NCBI GenBank assembly: GCA_937128785.1 | Contig: CAKZMS010000149.1 | Coordinates: 1 to 7,745 of the forward strand | Reading direction: 5' to 3' | DNA: 7,745 nt | Origin: an uncultured Opitutaceae bacterium | GTDB lineage: Bacteria; Verrucomicrobiota; Verrucomicrobiia; Opitutales; Opitutaceae | In this document: positions 1 to 5,455 of the stretch, piece by piece | Layout: every line of letters begins with the position of its first letter | Numbering within the stretch: the stretch's first letter is position 1 | The notes under the pieces: model-generated | Told to the model about the DNA's origin: nothing | The model's input: the letters and a program-made list of their open reading frames with translations, nothing else | Databases searched by the model: none | Translations under genes and position numbers: made by a program

Positions 1-789
1 GTCGATCCAGCGGGCCAGCTCATCGCTCAACGCGCCGGGCGTTCGCGTGGCCTGCACCAGATCGGCCATGTAGCGTTCGATCGCGTCGGAAACGTGTATC
101 GCACCGATCTCGTTACGCGCATCGAAAACCGCCTGTTGCGGGATGACCGGCGGTTCCTCGCCTTTCGCGCCCGGATTGGCCGCCGCCTTCTCCTCGTCGC
201 GCACCAGCCGGATGACCTTCACTTCGTCCTCGACGGGGGGATAGGTGATCATCACATGCATCAGGAAGCGGTCCATCTGGCTTTCCGGCAGCGGAAAGGT
301 CCCCTCGTAGTCGACGGGATTTTGCGTCGCAAACACCATGAACGGGTGGTCAACCGGGTGGCTTTCGCCGTCCACTGTGACCTTTCCGCGATCCATCACC
401 TCCAGCAGCGCGGACTGGGTCTTGGGCGTAGCGCGGTTGATTTCGTCCGCCAGAACGATGGATGCGAAGACGGGACCTTTTTTGAAAATAAACTCCTTGG
501 TGTTTTCGTCGTAGATCGCCACGCCGGTTACGTCGCTTGGCAGCAGATCGCTGGTAAACTGCACGCGCGAAAACACCGTGTCGAGGGAGCGGGCAAGGGA
601 GTAGGCGAGGGTGGTTTTTCCTACGCCGGGCAAGTCCTCGATCAGGAGGTGGCCGCGGGCCAGCAGGCAGACGATGGTGCGTTCGATAACGTCGTCCTTG
701 CCCTTGATGGTGCGACGCATGTTCTCGCGCAGCTTGGCAATGGCAGTCTTGGCGTCGGTCATGGCGGATCCCGCTACAAAGTCACTCAT
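1..789 (-). CDS. MoxR-family AAA+ ATPase, C-terminus cut off by the window edge
   Basis: The visible 263 residues are a MoxR-type AAA+ core. There is a Walker A (DLPGVGKTT, about residues 52-60), a Walker B with the MoxR signature (VLADEINRATPKTQSALLE, 112-130), and the FATQNPVDYEGTFPLPESQMDRF block (153-175) with sensor-1 Asn157. MoxR ATPases are cytoplasmic chaperone-like proteins. They often act with DUF58 or von Willebrand A-domain proteins in metalloenzyme maturation or envelope-stress functions; any such partners would lie left of position 1. The C-terminal lid domain is only partly present, because the frame is open at base 1. The start is uncertain: ATG at 789 is the longest choice, and an in-frame ATG at 762 (MTDAKTAIAK) gives a more typical family N-terminus. 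Neither has a clear ribosome binding site. The region just upstream is the inverted-repeat element at 812-871. Family assignment is firm; the specific client is unknown. Confidence 0.93.
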   Translation of the reverse strand, partial: MSDFVAGSAMTDAKTAIAKLRENMRRTIKGKDDVIERTIVCLLARGHLLIEDLPGVGKTTLAYSLARSLDTVFSRVQFTSDLLPSDVTGVAIYDENTKEFIFKKGPVFASIVLADEINRATPKTQSALLEVMDRGKVTVDGESHPVDHPFMVFATQNPVDYEGTFPLPESQMDRFLMHVMITYPPVEDEVKVIRLVRDEEKAAANPGAKGEEPPVIPQQAVFDARNEIGAIHVSDAIERYMADLVQATRTPGALSDELARWID

Positions 790-811
790 GGTGCCATAAA
801 ACTCAGGCGAA

Positions 812-871
812 GGTCGGGGTCAAACGACGGGTTTTGATTGGGAAAATTAACAATTAACGACCTGACCCCAT
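812..871. repeat. AT-rich inverted-repeat element (REP/MITE-like) between two genes
   Basis: Perfect 7-bp arms, GGGGTCA (816-822) and TGACCCC (863-869), bound a 40-bp centre. The centre includes an AT-rich run with two TTAA motifs (847-850 and 854-857), which stands out against the GC-rich surroundings. The outer sequences continue as AGGTCGGGGTCA on the left and, on the other strand, TGGGGTCAGGTCG on the right. From memory, GGGGTCAGGTC-type motifs recur in dispersed palindromes associated with REP-associated tyrosine transposases (TnpA_REP/RAYT) in several phyla. I cannot verify copy number here. The boundaries are approximate. The element fills most of the gap before moxR and contains the stop codon of the upstream dehydrogenase gene. 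Confidence 0.55.
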
Positions 872-1696
872 TTGTTTGAAGAGGGCGGCAAAATCGAGAT
901 CGCCCAATCCGGCGGCGTGGGCGGCGTCGAGCTGGTCGTAGATCGTCTTCAGCAAAGCGAAGTCGGCGGTGGTTTCCATGTCCTTGGCCAGTCCCATGTC
1001 CTTACGCATGTGTTTGATCGAAAACAGGGGGTCGTAGTCGTCGTTGCGCACTTGCGGTTCCTTGAGGTCGTCGAGGGCGGAGTGGGTGATGTTGGACCGG
1101 AGGGCGTCAAAGTAGGTGTCATCCTCGATCCCGGCCCGGCGGCACATGGTGAAGGACTCGGCGAGGACCTGCATCTGCACGGACACCCGCAGGTTCATGG
1201 CGAGTTTGAGCGTGCAGGCCTGGCGGTTGTTGCCGATGAGAACGCGCTTGGCCGAACCGAGCGCGAGCGCCTCGTCGATTTCAGCGCACATAATCTCGTC
1301 CCCCCCGAGATAGTAGACCGATTCCTTGGCGTCGGCGGCGGGTTTGCTGCCTGTAAAAGGGGCCTCGAGATAACGTGAGCCTGAGGCCGTGACCAAAGCC
1401 CGGAAGCGATCGGAGCTGTCGGGGTCGATCGTGCTGGATTGGATGACGATTTGGCCGGATCGCAGGGTAAACTCGACCTCGTCGAGAATACTTTCCACCG
1501 CGGCGGGATCGGCGACGACAATTTGGATCAAGTCAGCGTTGGCAACGACGTCCTTGGGATCGTCTCTCCATTGCGGGAAGTCGGGCTTGGGGGTGCGATT
1601 CCACGCACCCGATAATCGGCCGGCGGCGTGGTAGTGACGGGCCCAGATGCTGCCGATGATGCCGAGACCGAGAACGCCGATGGTAGGAGGGTTCAT
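854..1696 (-). CDS. NAD(P)-dependent beta-hydroxyacid dehydrogenase (3-hydroxyisobutyrate dehydrogenase family)
   Basis: This 280-residue protein has the two-domain layout and usual length of the 3-hydroxyisobutyrate dehydrogenase/tartronate semialdehyde reductase/GLYR family. These are cytoplasmic enzymes that interconvert short 3-hydroxy acids and semialdehydes. The N-terminal Rossmann motif is GLGIIG (10-15), followed by WNRTPKP at the end of beta-2. The substrate-binding SSTIDP segment lies at 87-92 and EAPFTGSKPAA at 111-121. Lys164 in LKLAMN is the expected catalytic lysine, with Asn168 beside it. The C-terminal helical domain contains the DPLFSIKHMRKDMGLA stretch typical of the family. 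The substrate cannot be read from these motifs. The ATG at 1696 is the only sensible start and has no Shine-Dalgarno motif. The last residues, MGSGR and the stop, are encoded inside the neighbouring inverted-repeat element, so the native C-terminus may have been altered. It lies 54 bp downstream of aroE. Confidence 0.9.
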   Translation of the reverse strand: MNPPTIGVLGLGIIGSIWARHYHAAGRLSGAWNRTPKPDFPQWRDDPKDVVANADLIQIVVADPAAVESILDEVEFTLRSGQIVIQSSTIDPDSSDRFRALVTASGSRYLEAPFTGSKPAADAKESVYYLGGDEIMCAEIDEALALGSAKRVLIGNNRQACTLKLAMNLRVSVQMQVLAESFTMCRRAGIEDDTYFDALRSNITHSALDDLKEPQVRNDDYDPLFSIKHMRKDMGLAKDMETTADFALLKTIYDQLDAAHAAGLGDLDFAALFKQMGSGR

Positions 1697-1715
1697 GGCG
1701 GTAATAGAGCGGGTT

Positions 1716-1734
1716 CCGTCGCCTTCTGCAACGG
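1716..1734. repeat. Short hairpin between aroE and the dehydrogenase gene
   Basis: Arms CCGTCGC and GCAACGG enclose a 5-nt loop, giving a 7-bp stem with one position that pairs only as G-U in the minus-strand transcript. There is no T-tract after it on the minus strand, so it does not look like a classical intrinsic terminator. It may be an mRNA structure or chance. Confidence 0.25.
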
Positions 1735-1750
1735 TTTGAAGCCATTGTTT

Positions 1751-2644
1751 TTATTCCAGCCCCACGGCGGTGGCCATGGCCTTCGCCGGCACATTCGCTT
1801 CACTCCAAATCTCCAGCGCCCGCACCCCTTGATGCACCAGCATGGACAAACCATTGGCGACCGGGATGCCCGTCTGCCGGGCGGATGCCATGAGAGCGGT
1901 TTCCGGTGGGTTGTAGATCATGTCGTAAACGCCACGCGGGCGGGGCAGCGCAGCTGGTTCAATCGGCAACGGGTCTTCCGGTTTGAGGCCGGCGCTGGTC
2001 GCGTTGATCACCAAGGCACCGGGTGGCAGATCAGCCGGTGGCGCAGCAGGTGCAAAACCGACCAGATCGGTAGTCGATGCGATGGAACGGATTTGATGCA
2101 GGAGCGCATCGCGGTTGGCCGCGGTGCGGTTGGCGATGTGCAGGGAGGGACAACCCCTTTGCAGGCATTCCACGGCAGCCCCCCGGGCGGCTCCGCCGGC
2201 GCCAAGCAGGATGATCGGAGTCTCGGCCAAGGAGATGCCGAGCGTCTCGGCCACGGCGGTGGCGAGCCCATAGCCATCCGTATTAAATCCCTCCCAGCCG
2301 GTGGGAGTCCGACGCAGCGTATTCACGGCTCCGATCAATTGCGCGGCGGGATCGATGCGTTCGACCAAATCAAAGGCCATGACCTTGTGCGGGACCGTGA
2401 GGTTGAGCCCAAAGAATCCTGCGGCATGCAGGCGTTTGAGAGCGGTGGAAAAATCCTCAGGAGCGACATCGAAGCGGAAATATCGCCACTTTCCGAAGCG
2501 CTCATCGGACTCGGTCATTTCGGCGAGGGCAGCATTGTGCATGGCCGGACTGATCGAGTGCTTGATCGGGTGGCCGAGCACGGCAAGGGCGGTGCCGTCA
2601 AACGACCACGAATCCAAATCAGCAAGGGTTAGCACGGGCTCCAT
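1751..2644 (-). CDS. aroE: Shikimate dehydrogenase (NADP+)
   Basis: This enzyme reduces 3-dehydroshikimate to shikimate with NADPH, in the fourth step of the chorismate pathway for aromatic amino acids. It acts in the cytoplasm. The 297 residues carry all the family motifs. The shikimate-binding GHPIKHSISPAMHN is at 24-37. NLTVPHK has the catalytic Lys87, Asn108 sits in GAVNTL, and GFNTDGYG has the catalytic Asp123. The Rossmann motif GAGGAA is at 148-153, with the NADP-selective NRT at 172-174. INATSAG, VYDMIYNPPET and NGLSMLVHQG follow towards the C-terminus. The N-terminus is about 15 residues longer than in compact family members. The frame stays open upstream to 2818, but that would overlap the preceding gene by more than 100 bp and adds a non-homologous, Arg-rich stretch, so ATG at 2644 is chosen. 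No Shine-Dalgarno motif is visible. Confidence 0.95.
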   Translation of the reverse strand: MEPVLTLADLDSWSFDGTALAVLGHPIKHSISPAMHNAALAEMTESDERFGKWRYFRFDVAPEDFSTALKRLHAAGFFGLNLTVPHKVMAFDLVERIDPAAQLIGAVNTLRRTPTGWEGFNTDGYGLATAVAETLGISLAETPIILLGAGGAARGAAVECLQRGCPSLHIANRTAANRDALLHQIRSIASTTDLVGFAPAAPPADLPPGALVINATSAGLKPEDPLPIEPAALPRPRGVYDMIYNPPETALMASARQTGIPVANGLSMLVHQGVRALEIWSEANVPAKAMATAVGLE

Positions 2645-2697
2645 TGAGAGCGAAGTGCGCCGATCCCGCTGCGCATTGTCAACCCGCCGCGGTATGC

Positions 2698-3564
2698 TCA
2701 AGTCATGTTCTTGGCGAACACGGATTCGAAGTCCTGCACAAACCCGTCGAAGAGCGAGGCGTGTTTTTGTTGGCCGTGGGATTCGAAGTGGTTGGCCAGG
2801 TTCCGGCAGCTGCGACACAGCACTTCGCGGATCGGCGTGGGCGCCAGATCGCTCAGCTGGGGGGCGAGATCATGGGAACGCAGAAAAACAAAAATTTCCT
2901 CGGGAGAGCGGAACACCCCGCCGTCAAAAGCATCGATGAAGAACGGGCGCTCTTCGGTGAAGCAGCCGATCATGAAGTGGCCCGGCAAACCGATGGGTTC
3001 GAGTTCGAGGCCCAAGCGCTGCGCGACCAGCAGGTAAAGGGTGCACAACGAAATCGGGATGCCGCATCGGCGAGCCAGCACCTGATCGATGAAGCTGTTG
3101 TCCGGATCGGTGTAGCGTTCCGCGTTGCCACGGAATCCCATTTCGTGAAACAGGATGCGGTTTATCACGCGACACTTGGTGCGGGTGCTGGAGGGCTCGA
3201 TGATCAGATCGCGGCAGCGGTTGGCGATGGACTCCAGCTCCTCACAACAGGCGCCGGTATCAAGATCCGGTCGCACGGTGCGGGCGAGCATCAGGGCCCC
3301 GGTCTCCAGCTCGTAATTAAGCGAGTGGATAAACTCACGAAACTCCGCCGTGGGATCGCACAGGTTGAGCTCCTCCAGAAACCAGCGGGCGTGCCAAGCC
3401 AGGTGGCGGTTGTTACTGCGTGCCGTGTCCTGCAGGAATTCCCGCGCGGCCGGCCCGAGTTCCGTGAAGCGATGTTTCAGCCCCCGCTTTACCGTGGGGT
3501 TGGGGTCGTCCAGCAAATCCCGAAGCGCAGATTTTTCCGTGGTGGTAAAGGTCAGCTTGGCCAC
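2698..3564 (-). CDS. SirB1/YchA-like transglutaminase-fold protein
   Basis: The 288 residues fall into two parts. Residues 1-90 are charged, probably helical and perhaps HEAT-like. Residues 90-288 resemble the SirB1/Transglut_core2 family. The family signature is clear: DNSFIDQVLARRCGIPISLC (155-174), LVAQRLGLELEPIGLPGHFMIG (179-200) and FFIDAFDGG (208-216). Cys167, His196 and Asp211 fall in the order of a transglutaminase/papain-type triad, although activity in this family is not established and the role is poorly known. It is probably cytoplasmic, since I see no signal peptide. The start is GTG at 3564: an in-frame stop lies three codons upstream, so no longer start is possible. There is no Shine-Dalgarno motif. 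It sits between yggS and aroE on the same strand, with 125-bp and 53-bp gaps. Family assignment is good; the function is unknown. Confidence 0.85.
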   Translation of the reverse strand: MAKLTFTTTEKSALRDLLDDPNPTVKRGLKHRFTELGPAAREFLQDTARSNNRHLAWHARWFLEELNLCDPTAEFREFIHSLNYELETGALMLARTVRPDLDTGACCEELESIANRCRDLIIEPSSTRTKCRVINRILFHEMGFRGNAERYTDPDNSFIDQVLARRCGIPISLCTLYLLVAQRLGLELEPIGLPGHFMIGCFTEERPFFIDAFDGGVFRSPEEIFVFLRSHDLAPQLSDLAPTPIREVLCRSCRNLANHFESHGQQKHASLFDGFVQDFESVFAKNMT

Positions 3565-3634
3565 GGGGCTTTAGGACATCGTGAATCCGAAAAGGTGGCA
3601 AGACTGGGAAATTTTTTCTGCGAAGCGGTTTTAA

Positions 3635-3686
3635 CCGGGGCCGGGCTGATCGACCTCGCTGGCATGGCAATCGGCTCCCGGCCCGG
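3635..3686. repeat. GC-rich stem-loop just after the yggS stop codon
   Basis: Arms CCGG-G-GCCGGG (3635-3645) and CCCGGCCCGG (3677-3686) pair over 10 bp with one bulged G (3639) around a 31-nt loop. The structure begins four bases after the yggS stop on the minus strand. No T-run follows on that strand (the sequence reads GGTTAAAACCGC), so it is not a standard intrinsic terminator. It could attenuate readthrough, protect the yggS transcript end, or be a dispersed palindrome. Confidence 0.4.
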
Positions 3687-3689
3687 ACG

Positions 3690-4403
3690 TTAAGTCTGCG
3701 GCTGCCAGGGAGGCCGCTGGCCGAACAACGCGGTTCCCACCCGGACTTGGGTGCTGCCTTCGGCAATGGCTGCTTCGAGGTCACCACTCATGCCCATCGA
3801 GAGCTCGGGAAGCGCGACCCCAAAGGAATCCGCCATTTCGTCACGCAGTTGCCGTAGGTTGGCGAACGTTTGGCGGGCGATAGCGGGATCATCCGAGAGC
3901 GGCGCGATGGTCATAAGACCTTCGACCTGCAGGTTGGGGAGCTGCAGAGCCGCCTCCAGCAGGGCAGGGGCCTCCGCGAGTTCCACGCCGTATTTGGCCG
4001 GATCGCTCCCGGCGTTGACCTGCAGCAACACCGCGAGGGACCGCCCCATTTCACCAGCGGCTTGATCAAGGCGTCGGAGGAGTTTGGCGCTATCTACGCT
4101 TTGCACCCGCTCAAAATGGGTCGCGGCCAGCCGGGCCTTGTTGGATTGCAGGTGGCCGATGAGCTCCCAATTGAGCTTCGGGTCGACCTGGGGGATTTTG
4201 TCGACGGCTTCCTGCACCCGATTTTCGCCAACACGATCCAAGCCGTAACGGGCGGCGAATTCAGCTGCCCACGGACCGTGAGTTTTGGTCACGGCCAGGA
4301 GCTTTACCTCGCTCGCCGGTCGGCCCACCTGGTCGCAGGCGGTGGCGATTTGATCCATCACCCGGTCGGCGTTGCGGCTAAACTCGGAGTAAGTAGTGGT
4401 CAT
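3690..4403 (-). CDS. yggS: YggS/PLPBP-family pyridoxal phosphate homeostasis protein
   Basis: Proteins of this family are cytoplasmic, single-domain TIM-barrel PLP carriers without known catalysis. They keep vitamin B6 and amino/keto acid pools balanced. The length (237 residues) is typical. The PLP-binding Lys is expected at residue 40 in LLAVTKTH. GENRVQE, WELIGHLQSNKA, LLQVNAGSDPAKYG and GLMTIAP follow in order. The C-terminal phosphate-binding block is LSMGMSGDLEAAIAEGSTQVRVGTALFG. ATG at 4403 fits the family N-terminus; the bases before it (GATCTTA) contain no Shine-Dalgarno motif. It is transcribed divergently from lysR and is the first gene of the minus-strand block. In many genomes yggS neighbours pilT, proC or yggT, but none of these is here. 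Confidence 0.95.
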   Translation of the reverse strand: MTTTYSEFSRNADRVMDQIATACDQVGRPASEVKLLAVTKTHGPWAAEFAARYGLDRVGENRVQEAVDKIPQVDPKLNWELIGHLQSNKARLAATHFERVQSVDSAKLLRRLDQAAGEMGRSLAVLLQVNAGSDPAKYGVELAEAPALLEAALQLPNLQVEGLMTIAPLSDDPAIARQTFANLRQLRDEMADSFGVALPELSMGMSGDLEAAIAEGSTQVRVGTALFGQRPPWQPQT

Positions 4404-4470
4404 TAAGATCGAATAATCAGTTGCGCGGTGATAAGATTCGTTTATACCTGATAATTCCGCCTAGTCGCTT
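4404..4470. promoter_or_regulatory. Divergent promoter/operator region between yggS and lysR
   Basis: This is the only divergent gap in the window, so promoters for both blocks are expected here. It is markedly AT-richer than the genes. A dyad TAATCA (4414-4419), 9-bp spacer, TGATAA (4429-4434) matches in five of six pairs and has the size of a LysR-type T-N11-A operator. For lysR, TTGCGC (4421-4426) and TATACC (4443-4448) are 16 bp apart. For yggS, TATAAA on the minus strand (4441-4446) is a possible -10 without a good -35. The dyad overlaps the lysR -35, as expected for autorepression. All of this is inferred by eye. Confidence 0.45.
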
Positions 4471-5391
4471 ATGCAAATCGAGAACTTCAAAGTCTTCGCT
4501 GATCTCGTCGAAACCAAAAGTTTTTCAAAATCCGCGAAAATAAATGGAATCACCCAGTCCGCGGTGAGTCAGCAGGCGCGGGCGATGGAGAAGCATTTCA
4601 AGACGCTGCTCATTGACCGGAGCCAGAAACAATTTCAGCTCACGCGGGAAGGCCAGGCGGTCTACGAGACGGCCAAGGACGTGCTCCACGGCTACGACAA
4701 GTTGCTATCGGAGTTGCAGGAGATGAAGAAGGTCATCAGCGGCACGATTCGGATCGCCACCATTTATTCCATCGGGCTCCACGAACTGCCTCCCTACATC
4801 AAGAGGTTTTTGCATGATTTCCCCTCGGTCAACGTGCGGGTGGAATACCGCCGTTCCAACCTCGTCTACGAGGACATCCTGCACAACTCGGTCGATTTTG
4901 GATTGGTCGCCTTCCCGCTCAAACACCGCCAAATCGAGGCCGTGCCGTTCCGGGATGACCAGCTGGTGCTCATCACCCATCCGGAACATCCGCTGGCCCG
5001 TCGGGGCGGTCAGGTCACGCTGTCCGAGATGGCGGGGTTAAAGTTCATTGGCTTCGATCCGGACATTCCCACGCGCAAGGCGGTGGATCAGATTTTCCGT
5101 GACAGCAAAATCGAGATCGAGCCGGTGATGGAGTTCGACAATATCGAGACGGTTAAACGGGCAGTGGAAATTGACCACGGCGTTGCGATTGTCCCTCAAG
5201 CCACCGTGCAACGGGAATCCCAGCAGGGATCACTCAGGATGTTGCCCTTCAAGGAAAAGAATTTCACCCGACCACTCGCGATTCTCCATCGCAAGGGACG
5301 GGTGCTGACACCGGCGATGCGCAAATTCATCGACACGTTGGGGCTGGAGTTGAGCGGAACGCTCAACGAAAAAATGCCGCGGAAGGGCTAA
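4471..5391 (+). CDS. LysR-type transcriptional regulator
   Basis: This 306-residue protein has the standard LysR layout. The N-terminal winged helix-turn-helix covers about residues 1-60, with the recognition region FSKSAKINGITQSAVSQQARAMEKHF at 18-43. A linker helix follows to about 88. The periplasmic-binding-protein-like effector domain runs from GTIRIATIYSIG to about residue 295. LysR regulators usually act as tetramers, bind a small co-inducer in the C-terminal domain and often control an adjacent gene plus their own promoter. The ligand cannot be read from the sequence. The start at 4471 follows directly from alignment to the family and has no Shine-Dalgarno motif. The gene is divergent from yggS and lies 64 bp upstream of a codirectional glycosyltransferase gene, so either neighbour could be a target. 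I see no intrinsic terminator between it and the glycosyltransferase. Confidence 0.95.
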   Translation: MQIENFKVFADLVETKSFSKSAKINGITQSAVSQQARAMEKHFKTLLIDRSQKQFQLTREGQAVYETAKDVLHGYDKLLSELQEMKKVISGTIRIATIYSIGLHELPPYIKRFLHDFPSVNVRVEYRRSNLVYEDILHNSVDFGLVAFPLKHRQIEAVPFRDDQLVLITHPEHPLARRGGQVTLSEMAGLKFIGFDPDIPTRKAVDQIFRDSKIEIEPVMEFDNIETVKRAVEIDHGVAIVPQATVQRESQQGSLRMLPFKEKNFTRPLAILHRKGRVLTPAMRKFIDTLGLELSGTLNEKMPRKG

Positions 5392-5455
5392 TTTGGATTC
5401 AATTCGATTTTGGGGGCATAAAACGGCCTCGTTCCGGCTCTGAAGCCAAACGCAC

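Noticed and set aside
94..837. Long plus-strand open frame of 247 codons opposite moxR
   Set aside because: It is antisense to a clear MoxR gene, has low-complexity composition without recognisable motifs, and is best explained by codon bias in GC-rich DNA.
1716..1734. Hairpin after aroE as an intrinsic terminator
   Set aside because: There is no T-tract on the transcribed strand and the stem includes a G-U pair. It is kept only as a weak structural feature.
1628..2632. Plus-strand open frame of 334 codons opposite aroE
   Set aside because: aroE on the minus strand has every family motif. The antisense product shows no domain and crosses into the dehydrogenase gene and a noncoding gap.
2645..2818. 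Extended aroE start 58 codons upstream
   Set aside because: It would overlap the end of the SirB1-like gene by more than 100 bp and adds an Arg-rich tail unlike any shikimate dehydrogenase.
2644..3693. Plus-strand open frame of 349 codons opposite the SirB1-like gene
   Set aside because: This is the antisense shadow of a gene with a conserved signature, and it runs through two gene boundaries and a palindrome.
5393..5422. Possible promoter (TTGGAT, 18 bp, CATAAA) between lysR and the glycosyltransferase gene
   Set aside because: Both boxes match the consensus poorly, and simple readthrough from lysR is equally likely, so I did not annotate it.
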